The notes under the pieces are model-generated. The model had not been told where the DNA came from, did no database searches, and was given only the letters and a program-made list of their open reading frames with translations. A DNA stretch of 64,000 bases from positions 62,001 to 126,000 of the forward strand of contig JABTUA010000001.1 of NCBI GenBank assembly GCA_015075635.1, read 5' to 3'. Position numbers and translations under genes: made by a program. Numbering within the stretch: the first letter of the stretch is position 1; every line of letters begins with the position of its first letter. Shown here piece by piece: positions 34,861-42,013 of this stretch. Source of the stretch: Polyangiaceae bacterium. GTDB taxonomy: Bacteria > Myxococcota_A > Polyangia > Polyangiales > Polyangiaceae.

Positions 34861-36230
34861 GCGATGCCTACGGCGTGTTGTTCCGTGAGATTCTCCACCC
34901 GACCTGGGAGAGCGGCGTTCGGCGCCGCCCCACGCTCGCGCACCTCCGCGAGCTCGACCGAAGCCAGTGGCTGTCGCACGACGAGCTGATCGAGCTTCAG
35001 AGCCGCTCGCTCGGGCGCTTGCTCCGCCACGCGCAGGCGAACGTGCCTTACTACCGTCGTGCCTTCGAACGCGCTGGGGTCGACGCGGGTGACGTGAAGA
35101 ACGTCGAGGACCTGCAGAAGCTCCCGCTGCTCACCCGCGAGGCAGCCCGGGAGACCCTCTCCGATCGCTCGTCCACCCGCGCGCCGTTCCCCGAGGTCCA
35201 CAAGATGACGAGCGGCACCAGCGGCACCCCGCTGGCGTTCGCCTACGACCGCGACTCGGACCACTGGCGCAACGCGGTGAAGCTCCGAGGCTACGGCTGG
35301 GCCCACTACCAGCCCGGCGACAGGAGCGTGCACTTCTGGGGCAGCCTCGCCGCGTTCCACCCGATCCCGGCGGCCAAGCGCGCGAAGATCGCGGTGGACC
35401 ACCTGCTCCGCCGCGAGCACTTCGTGGACTGCACCGACCGGTCGGAGCAAGCACTCGCGCGGGTCGTGCACCTGCTCCAAGAAGTCCGCCCCAGCGTGCT
35501 CGTGTGCTACTCGCAGGCTGGCGCGGCCCTCGGGCGCTACCTGCTCGAGTCGAAGAGCCAGGTCGAGCCCGGCATGTCCGTGATTTGCGCCGCCGAGCGG
35601 CTGTACCCTGCGGATCGCGAGGTGATGGTGCGAGCGTTCGGCCCCCACGTGTTCGAGACCTACGGCAGCCGAGAGGTCATGTTGATCGCGGCGGAGTGCG
35701 ACGCGCACCAGGGGCTCCACACCTCGATGGAGAACCTGGTCGTCGAGCTGCTGGTCCGAGACGAGCGCGGGACGCGCCCTGCCGCCCCCGGTGAGCCGGG
35801 CGAGGTGGTGCTCACGGACTTGCACAACTTCGGGGCGCCGTTCATTCGCTACGTCACCGGGGACGTCGCCACGGCGTTGCCGCCCGGCCGCTGCGCCTGT
35901 GGCCGCGGGCTCGACCGCCTCGCCAGCGTGGAAGGGCGCGTGACCGACACGCTGCGCGACGCTCGCGGGCGTCCGGTCAGCGGTCTCTTGTTCAACGTGT
36001 TGTTTTCGGTGATGGCGGATCGGGTGCGAGAGTTCCAGGTCATCCAGCGCCGCGACGGCAGCATCGACCTCGGGCTGGTGCCGGCGCAGGGCTTCGACCA
36101 GAGCGTGCTCGAGCGCGTTCGCGAGGGCGCGGGCAAGTTCCTTCCCGGTGTCGAGCTGCGTGTCGCAGTGGTGCCCGAGATCGCCGCCGACCAGAGCGGC
36201 AAGCGCCGCGTCGTGAAAGTCGAGACGTGA
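34857..36230 (+). CDS. CapK/phenylacetate-CoA ligase-like adenylate-forming enzyme
   Basis: This 457-residue protein has the ANL-superfamily markers: P-loop MTSGTSGTPLAFAYD (about residue 115), the adenine-site YGSREV, and YVTGDVATALPPGRCACGRGLDRL, the PaaK-type metal/Cys region. CapK-like members are common in capsule and EPS loci. They are thought to activate an acyl or amino-acid group that then decorates the sugar. The substrate is unknown. It is joined by four-base overlaps to both neighbours. The GNAT-fold proteins at 38975 and 40068 could be the transferases that use its product; that link is only a suggestion. Confidence 0.87.
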   Translation: MSDAYGVLFREILHPTWESGVRRRPTLAHLRELDRSQWLSHDELIELQSRSLGRLLRHAQANVPYYRRAFERAGVDAGDVKNVEDLQKLPLLTREAARETLSDRSSTRAPFPEVHKMTSGTSGTPLAFAYDRDSDHWRNAVKLRGYGWAHYQPGDRSVHFWGSLAAFHPIPAAKRAKIAVDHLLRREHFVDCTDRSEQALARVVHLLQEVRPSVLVCYSQAGAALGRYLLESKSQVEPGMSVICAAERLYPADREVMVRAFGPHVFETYGSREVMLIAAECDAHQGLHTSMENLVVELLVRDERGTRPAAPGEPGEVVLTDLHNFGAPFIRYVTGDVATALPPGRCACGRGLDRLASVEGRVTDTLRDARGRPVSGLLFNVLFSVMADRVREFQVIQRRDGSIDLGLVPAQGFDQSVLERVREGAGKFLPGVELRVAVVPEIAADQSGKRRVVKVET

Positions 36231-37543
36231 CTCGCCGCTCTCCGCACCGATCGCTCGGCCTGCTCGTCGCGCTGATGCTGGCGAGCGGAGCGGCGCGGGG
36301 AGCCGACACCGAGGTCGCCTTGGTCGGAGAGGCGCAGCTCGGCTGGACCGACAACGCCCAGTCTTCCCCCGACGAGCCGGTGCCGGGCGTACCGGAGAAG
36401 AAGGCTGATGCCTTCGCCGTGCTCAGCCCCGGCCTCGGGCTGACGCGGGGCACTCGAGGCGCGCTCCAGCGGCTCGGCGTGACCACCAGCGTCACGCTGC
36501 ACTGGCACGAGCGGGACGCCGACACCTGGTCGAATCGCGCGGAATACCAGGGCCTGTTCGATCTCGATCCGCGCACTTCGCTCTTGGTCGGCACGAGCGC
36601 CAGCACGACGCGAGCCTGGACCGCGACCATCGTCACACCGGCAGGCGCGGGTGAGCTCAGCGGTACGCTCCAGGGAACCGGCACTACGCTCACGCTGGGC
36701 GCGGACGAGACGCTCTCCCACGACCTGACGCGGAGCCTGCGGGGCTGGCAGGGCGCGCGCTTCGCCTACGGCCGGTCCTTGGACGACTCCGCTCAGCCTC
36801 GAAGCACGGACACGCAGGCGAGCCTCGGGCTCGAGCGGAGCTTTCGCCTGGACGCTGTCGGCCTCGAGCTTCGCGGAGAGTACGGCACGGTGAGCTCGAG
36901 CGCCGCCAGGCCGAGCGTGCGTCAGCTCACCAGCACGGCGGTCGCCATCCACCGTCACGACTTTGGCCGCTACTTCACCAGCCGGCTCGAGGCCGGCGCG
37001 ATGCGCGTGGACCGTCCGAGCTCGGGTCGCCATTTCTGGCACCCGAGCGCTCTGGCGGCACTCGCTTACACCGACGACTGGGGCGGGGCGGCGCTCAGCT
37101 ACTCGCACCGCGCCACCACGAGCGTCACCCTCGGACAAACACTGCTGGTGGACGAAGTCCTGCTCTCTGGTGCGGTGCCGCTCCTCGGCGAGCGCACGCT
37201 GGTGGTGGCAGGCTCGGCGGGCTATCAGCGCGGGCGAGTGATCGAGGAGGACGCCTCGCGCGGCGCGCGCCTGGAGGTCACGCTGGCCGATCTGGGGCTC
37301 GCCTGGCAACTGGCCCCATCCGCGGCGCTGGGGCTGCGCTACCAGCACACCCGGCAGCTCGCTGACGGCACCGCTCCCCCCGACCCGCTGAGCTTCAGGA
37401 GAAACAGCGTGCTCGCCGGCGTGAGCCTGCGGTTCCCTCCGGAGACCGAGCTCCGGCGACCGCTCCGGCAGCCGTTGCGGGTGGACCGGGCCGACGACGT
37501 TCGGGGCCGTCGCTCAGGCGACCATGAGCGCCGGGTGGACTAA
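36227..37543 (+). CDS. Outer-membrane beta-barrel protein, probable EPS translocon partner of the OPX protein
   Basis: The GTG at 36227 overlaps the upstream stop (GTGA). The 438-residue product has a signal peptide (LGLLVALMLASGAARGA). About 16-18 amphipathic strand-length segments follow, for example VGLELRGEYGTVSS, GAALSYSHRATTSVTLG and SAALGLRYQHTRQLA. The C-terminus is an Arg/Asp-rich tail. This matches the integral beta-barrel (Wzp-type) proteins that pair with short OPX proteins in Myxococcus xanthus EPS, spore-coat and biosurfactant systems. Here the OPX protein at 24699 lacks its own outer-membrane helix, so the pair probably forms a composite pore. It is the last gene of the plus-strand operon and overlaps the convergent deacetylase by 30 bases. 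Confidence 0.85.
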   Translation: MTRRSPHRSLGLLVALMLASGAARGADTEVALVGEAQLGWTDNAQSSPDEPVPGVPEKKADAFAVLSPGLGLTRGTRGALQRLGVTTSVTLHWHERDADTWSNRAEYQGLFDLDPRTSLLVGTSASTTRAWTATIVTPAGAGELSGTLQGTGTTLTLGADETLSHDLTRSLRGWQGARFAYGRSLDDSAQPRSTDTQASLGLERSFRLDAVGLELRGEYGTVSSSAARPSVRQLTSTAVAIHRHDFGRYFTSRLEAGAMRVDRPSSGRHFWHPSALAALAYTDDWGGAALSYSHRATTSVTLGQTLLVDEVLLSGAVPLLGERTLVVAGSAGYQRGRVIEEDASRGARLEVTLADLGLAWQLAPSAALGLRYQHTRQLADGTAPPDPLSFRRNSVLAGVSLRFPPETELRRPLRQPLRVDRADDVRGRRSGDHERRVD

Positions 37544-38560
37544 CATCGCGCGGAACTCGCCGAGCTGCGTGCCGACGTCCAGCGAGATGCGCCCGACGTC
37601 GAACGGGTGCGCTCGACCCGAGTCGCCGCCGACGCCGACCGAGAAGCCGAGCTCGTAGCCGGCCGCGCGCACGCTGTCCACGAGCCATGGGCGGCCCACG
37701 ATCGGGTGCCCCACTGGGTAGGAGATCGCGCGGGGCGCCTCGCCAAGAGCTTCTTGGATGTCATGGCGCGACCCGGCGAGCTCGGCGTCCACTTCTTCCC
37801 TGCGGAGGTTTTGCAGAATGCGGTGCGTGCGGGTGTGCGAGTGAACCTCCATCCCCGCGCGCACCAGCGCTCGGACTCCCTCCCAGTCGAGCACGAGCTC
37901 GTCGGCAATCCTGCGCTCGATCTCCCGGTTCCAGGGCACCCCCGCCGCCTCGTTCACCTCGTTCAGGAACCGCTCGACGTCGAGATCGTAGCTCTGCTTG
38001 AAGACCGCGAGTAGGCGCCGCACCGCGGCCTCCGCCCCAGGGGAGAGGTCGAGCTGGAGGGGGACGGGGTAGCGAATCGAGAGCCGGCTGACTCGAGCCG
38101 AGCGCACGACGAAGCTCAGGCGATCCCACCAGAAGGCGCGACGCTCCCCGACCATCGTGGTGGGGACGAAGAACGACGCACGCACGCGGTGCGCCAACAG
38201 GATGGGCAAGGCGCGCGTCAGGCACTCGCGATATCCGTCGTCGAAAGTGACGAGCGCCGGTCGCTCCGGCAGGCGCTTGCCCTGGTTCGCGTGATCGGCG
38301 AGCTCGTTCACGGTGATGGGCGTGAAGTAGCGGACCAGCATCGCCATCTGCTGATCGAGCTCCTCGGGGGTCGCGTCGATCACGCCCCGGTCGAACGGCT
38401 GCGACTCGGGATCGGGGTGGATTCTGTGGTAGTTCAGCGCTGGCACCCAGCCAGACCCCGGCGAACCCACGCGCAGCAAGAGCTCGACGACCCCGGATGC
38501 GTCGAGCAGGCGTGCGAGGCGTCGCCGAACCATGACATCGGGGGTCGTTGCAAGCGACAT
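37514..38560 (-). CDS. Polysaccharide deacetylase (second NodB-type)
   Basis: The ATG at 38560 gives 348 residues. Motifs: LNYHRIHPD near residue 43, LVTFDDGYRECLTRALP (catalytic Asp pair), SFFVPTTMVG, EVHSHTRTH (metal histidines) and ISYPVGHPIVG in place of the usual RPPxG. The sequence resembles PgaB/IcaB-type or PEP-CTERM-locus deacetylases with an inserted helical region (about 150-240). It lacks a clear signal peptide. Its 3' end overlaps the beta-barrel gene on the other strand by 30 bases (37514-37543). The reading frame extends upstream to 38929 but that portion is antisense to the STAS gene and is rejected. Confidence 0.9.
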   Translation of the reverse strand: MSLATTPDVMVRRRLARLLDASGVVELLLRVGSPGSGWVPALNYHRIHPDPESQPFDRGVIDATPEELDQQMAMLVRYFTPITVNELADHANQGKRLPERPALVTFDDGYRECLTRALPILLAHRVRASFFVPTTMVGERRAFWWDRLSFVVRSARVSRLSIRYPVPLQLDLSPGAEAAVRRLLAVFKQSYDLDVERFLNEVNEAAGVPWNREIERRIADELVLDWEGVRALVRAGMEVHSHTRTHRILQNLRREEVDAELAGSRHDIQEALGEAPRAISYPVGHPIVGRPWLVDSVRAAGYELGFSVGVGGDSGRAHPFDVGRISLDVGTQLGEFRAMLVHPALMVA

Positions 38561-38580
38561 GCCCCGGGGCGGTTCAGGGG

Positions 38581-38586
38581 TATAGT
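38581..38586 (+). promoter_or_regulatory. -10-like element TATAGT before the STAS gene
   Basis: TATAGT is five of six bases from the -10 consensus and lies 38 bases before the ATG at 38625, in the divergent gap from the deacetylase. No convincing -35 hexamer is spaced correctly, so an alternative sigma factor is possible. Confidence 0.35.
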
Positions 38587-38624
38587 CACCCTCGGATCGC
38601 GGCTTGCATGGCTTGGTGGTGCCC

Positions 38625-38924
38625 ATGAAGCATTCTGTGGAAGACGACGGAAAGACCATCCGACTGCACCTGAGCGGAGAGCTGGACGCGCTCACGGCCA
38701 GCGATCTGCGCCCGACCCTGGACGAGCTCTCGGCGCAGAACGGCCGCGACGTCGTCGTGGACCTGTCGGCCTTGCGGCTGATCGACAGCTCCGGCGTCGG
38801 CGCGCTCGTTTCACTGTACAAGCGCGTGCGCGAAAATGGCGGCAGCGTCCGCTTCGACGGCGTCACCGACCAGCCCCTCGCGATCTTCAAGCTGCTCCGG
38901 CTGGACTTGGTCTTCGGCCTCTGA
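38625..38924 (+). CDS. STAS-domain anti-anti-sigma factor (RsbV/SpoIIAA-like)
   Basis: This 99-residue protein is a single STAS domain. It has the LSGELDALTASDLRPTLDEL front half, then VVDLSALRLIDSSGVGALVSLYKRVR; Ser56 aligns with the phosphorylated serine of SpoIIAA. In partner switching, this Ser is phosphorylated by an RsbW-type kinase and cleared by a PP2C phosphatase. Both partner types are encoded in the same EPS locus (19172 and 28041). The start at ATG 38625 is preferred over a TTG at 38604 because STAS proteins normally begin a few residues before the first strand. It stands alone on the plus strand between two minus-strand blocks. Confidence 0.93.
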   Translation: MKHSVEDDGKTIRLHLSGELDALTASDLRPTLDELSAQNGRDVVVDLSALRLIDSSGVGALVSLYKRVRENGGSVRFDGVTDQPLAIFKLLRLDLVFGL

Positions 38925-38974
38925 CGCAAATCGATCGCTGTCGGACCGCCTCAGCGAAGCCGTTTCGCACCGCG

Positions 38975-40066
38975 TCAGTGCGCCCGGAGGGCCCGGTGGA
39001 GGTCGCGCAAGCGCTGTTCGAGGGCGAAACGCATCAGCGGCCGCTGGACCCGGGCCCAGATCAGGGTGGTGCTGCCGGTAGCCAGGTTCTGCTTGTAGCG
39101 CGCATCCCCACCCAGGAAGTCGTACACGTCGTGCCCTGCTCGGGCATTGAAGCTCACCGCGCGGGCATGGCACACGTAGCCGGGCTTCTTGCGCGGATCC
39201 TCTTCGCTCGCCAGGCCGCTCTGATAGAAGAGCACGCGCCCCTGCCAGACGAAGTTGTAGAGACAGCCGATCGTGGCCCGTGCGCTCCGCACCCGCATCA
39301 GCTGGATCTCGCCGTGCGGCAGGCGGCGCTCGATCAGCTCGCGGTGGAAACCGAGGAACCACGGATCGGAGAAGGCGCCGGGCTGACCCCGAGCGTTCCA
39401 AGCTCGCTGGTGCAGCTCCACGAGCTCGGCGAATACCTCGCGAGCCGCTGCCGCGCTCTCTGCGACGTTCACCTCGATCTCACCGTAGCCCCGCTCTGCC
39501 CGACGGATCTGCGCGCGGGTGCTCGATCCGAGCAACGCCAGGTAGCCGCCCGCCGCCGCGCGTACCCTCCCCAGATCGACGTAGGGTGATTCGACGCGTC
39601 GCTCGATCACGACGCGACCGGCACCCAGCGGCTCGTCCAGCGCGCGGCCCGGGAATCCGTCGCGGGAGAGCGCTGGCAGGAACAGCTCGTCCCAGGCGCC
39701 CGGCAAAAGCTCGATCCACTCGCGGAGGCCCAGCTCCGCGCCCGGCTCGCACAGGAGCGCGTTGTGCTCGAGCGTGAGCTCGTCGTAGCGCGGGTCCCCC
39801 GTCGTGTTCAGGTAGCGCGCCCGGCTCGGCAGCAGTCGGTGGCGCACGACTCGGCGCGCGCCCAGGAAGAACAGCGCCACGGTCTGGTCCCCGCGGAGGA
39901 GCGCGTAGAGCGGCGGCCTGACTGCCGCCGGCAAGGCGTCGAGCCACGTCTCGACGAAGGGCCAGCTCGTGAAGTACTGGGGCTGGGCGCGCGGTGTGAG
40001 CCCGCACCAGAGCTCCCGGGCGCGCGACGAGCCCGACTCGATCTGGCAGAGCCCGAGCGTCGCCAC
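38975..40066 (-). CDS. GNAT-fold (BioF2/FemAB-like) acyltransferase of the EPS locus
   Basis: The GTG at 40066, one base after the upstream stop, gives 363 residues. The N-terminal half has WPFVETWLDALP and PRYDELTLEHNALL. The C-terminal half has the BioF2/CelD-type acetyltransferase core RAQIRRAERGYGE, FVELHQRAWNARGQPGAFS (read here as ELVELHQRAWNARGQPG) and YDFLGGDARYKQNLA. Such enzymes acylate sugars or add amino acids and are common near cellulose and EPS genes. It lies downstream of a larger relative (40068) in the same direction, and both could act on the polymer. Substrate and donor are not predictable. Confidence 0.85.
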   Translation of the reverse strand: MATLGLCQIESGSSRARELWCGLTPRAQPQYFTSWPFVETWLDALPAAVRPPLYALLRGDQTVALFFLGARRVVRHRLLPSRARYLNTTGDPRYDELTLEHNALLCEPGAELGLREWIELLPGAWDELFLPALSRDGFPGRALDEPLGAGRVVIERRVESPYVDLGRVRAAAGGYLALLGSSTRAQIRRAERGYGEIEVNVAESAAAAREVFAELVELHQRAWNARGQPGAFSDPWFLGFHRELIERRLPHGEIQLMRVRSARATIGCLYNFVWQGRVLFYQSGLASEEDPRKKPGYVCHARAVSFNARAGHDVYDFLGGDARYKQNLATGSTTLIWARVQRPLMRFALEQRLRDLHRALRAH

Positions 40067-40067
40067 C

Positions 40068-41912
40068 TCAGCCCCCCGGCGCCGCCTCGAAGACCAGCCA
40101 GTCCTCGTGCCAGAGCAGGGCGCAGGCCCGGTCGCAGGGGCCCCGACTGCCCGCGGCGCGGCCGCTGCAGCTCAGCCCTTCCAGGATCCAGATCGGCGCG
40201 CGCGTGGGGGTCCAAGCGTCGTATTCGAACACGTCACCGAGTTGCTGCACGGCGTGGAAACGCTTCTCGGCGTGCTCGGCCATCTCCGGCATGAACGTCA
40301 GGCCGTCCCGGCGCCCGAACGCGTCGAGCCCGGCCTGGATCTCCTCCACGCTGCGCACTCGGACGTGACGCAACCTGGACGCGACGGGCGGCTCCCGGCG
40401 CGGCGCCTCCACCCGCTCCAGCCACTCGTCGCGGAACCAGAGTGGACAATGCCGGCCGCAGCCCGCCGGTTCGGGACCGGAGCCCGCGCAGGTGACGCCC
40501 TCGAGCAGCACGGTGCCGCTCACCGGCCGGAAGCGACCGTGGTCGTCTCGGATGCGCCGCACGTGCCGCGCGACGCGGTACACCCCGCCGCACGTCTGCC
40601 ACTGCCCCGGCACGAACGCGAGGCCTCTCAGGCGCGAGTCCGGCCCGAGCGACGCCCGGACCTGCTCGGCGTCCCGCACGCGCACCCACGAGCCCACCGG
40701 GTGCTCCGACGCCTTGCCCAGCGGCTCGCGCTTCGGCGCCGGCTTGCTCAGCGCCCGGCGCAGCCCGCTCTTGATGCCCAAGCCCCGATCCAGGCGGCCC
40801 CGCGCCCGCTCGACCAGGGAGTGGACTCCCACGATGTCCCCGCGTTGGCAACCGTGGCGGAGCACGCCGTCGAGCTCCTGGAAGCGCTCCGGCAAGCGCG
40901 GCTTGACCTGCTCGCGCAACGCGTACAGCGCGAGCCCGCGCGGCGACCGGCGGTACAAGACCAGCGAGACGTGCTCGCGGAACTTGTCGGTCCACTTCCG
41001 CTTCCACTCGTCCTCGCGCCCCACGAAGTCGAGCTGACCAAGCCCGCGCTGCTCGGCGTCCCGCGCCACCTGCCAGACCATCAAGTGTCCCGGGCTCGAC
41101 GCGGCCAGGCTCGGGTCGTAGCCGATCTTCAAGGCGTACAGCGTTCGCTCGTCCTCGACCGACAAGAGCATCGCCACCCGCTTGCCCTGCACCCGCAGGA
41201 AGGAGAGCGCCGCGCGCCCGCGTGGTCCGAAGAGGCGTGCGAGCGCCGCGTACAGGTGCAGCACTCGGGGGTCGGAGCCGATACTGGTCCCGGCGCGCCC
41301 CTTCCAGGCCATCGCTTCGATGGCCAGCGCGTCTTCGAAGTCGGAGCGCGTCAGACGCGTGAGTCGCTCGAGCTCGGGTTGTCCCGCCTTCCGCGCGACG
41401 CGGCGCAGGTTGGCCAGGAACTTGGGGCTGAGCCGCGACTCGAAGCCCGGCAGGTCGAAGTAGTAGTGGTTCGCTCCGGGTCGTACCACGACCGGACACC
41501 CATCCCGGTCGCCGAGCTCCGGCAGCCGCTTGGCCAGAGCGGAGCGCGCGGGAACGTTCTTGAGGGTCATCACGTCCCAGCGCCGATCGGCGATCAGGGC
41601 GCGCCAGGTGGCGTCGATGCCAGCCGGCACACCCCAGTAGTCGAAGCTCGGGGTGTGGTCGCTGCGCAGCGCGTGGAGGTTCTTGTGCTCGAGCAAGAGC
41701 GGCAGCGCCCCCACCAGGTCGCCTGCCTGCCAAGCCTCCGCCACCAGGCGATCGCCGGGGCCTGCCAGGGGCTCGGTCAGCGCGAAGAAGTCCGGCGCCA
41801 GGAACGGTGGAGCGTTGCGCGCGAGCTCGTGCCAGGCGACCCAATCGTGGCTCGACCGGACCTCATCGAGTGAGAGGACCTTTGCGAAGACGGGTAATGG
41901 AGAAGCGTCCAT
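40068..41912 (-). CDS. GNAT-fold acyltransferase fused to two Cys-rich repeat domains
   Basis: The product has 614 residues. Residues 1 to about 370 are a BioF2/FemAB-like domain (HTPSFDYWGVPAG, FLANLRRVARKAG, IEAMAWKGRAG, LDFVGREDEWKRKW). Two related domains follow, about 405-500 and 512-611. Each begins VRVR...EE/Q.., then GL.F.P, then a basic RVARHVRR or AVQQLGDV stretch. Each then has LEGVTCAGS or LEGLSCSGR, two more spaced Cys, and W(F/H).(D/E)(E/D)WL near its end. The two repeats clearly share order and spacing. I recall small stand-alone proteins of this type near polysaccharide or natural-product genes, without known function. The fusion and duplication are seen directly; a role in EPS acylation is inferred. 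Confidence 0.85.
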   Translation of the reverse strand: MDASPLPVFAKVLSLDEVRSSHDWVAWHELARNAPPFLAPDFFALTEPLAGPGDRLVAEAWQAGDLVGALPLLLEHKNLHALRSDHTPSFDYWGVPAGIDATWRALIADRRWDVMTLKNVPARSALAKRLPELGDRDGCPVVVRPGANHYYFDLPGFESRLSPKFLANLRRVARKAGQPELERLTRLTRSDFEDALAIEAMAWKGRAGTSIGSDPRVLHLYAALARLFGPRGRAALSFLRVQGKRVAMLLSVEDERTLYALKIGYDPSLAASSPGHLMVWQVARDAEQRGLGQLDFVGREDEWKRKWTDKFREHVSLVLYRRSPRGLALYALREQVKPRLPERFQELDGVLRHGCQRGDIVGVHSLVERARGRLDRGLGIKSGLRRALSKPAPKREPLGKASEHPVGSWVRVRDAEQVRASLGPDSRLRGLAFVPGQWQTCGGVYRVARHVRRIRDDHGRFRPVSGTVLLEGVTCAGSGPEPAGCGRHCPLWFRDEWLERVEAPRREPPVASRLRHVRVRSVEEIQAGLDAFGRRDGLTFMPEMAEHAEKRFHAVQQLGDVFEYDAWTPTRAPIWILEGLSCSGRAAGSRGPCDRACALLWHEDWLVFEAAPGG

Positions 41913-42013
41913 GCCCTTTCGCCAAGCAAAGGGCGGGCCCGAGAAACCAGGCCCTTTCGTCGTGCCTCCCCGCTCGCGTGCGCCGAGTTTGCGTCGGCGC
42001 GCACCCTTTGCGG

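Noticed and set aside
37514..38929. N-terminally extended form of the deacetylase (start at 38929)
   Set aside because: The first 123 residues are antisense to the STAS gene and low in hydrophobic residues; the shorter start fits the family.
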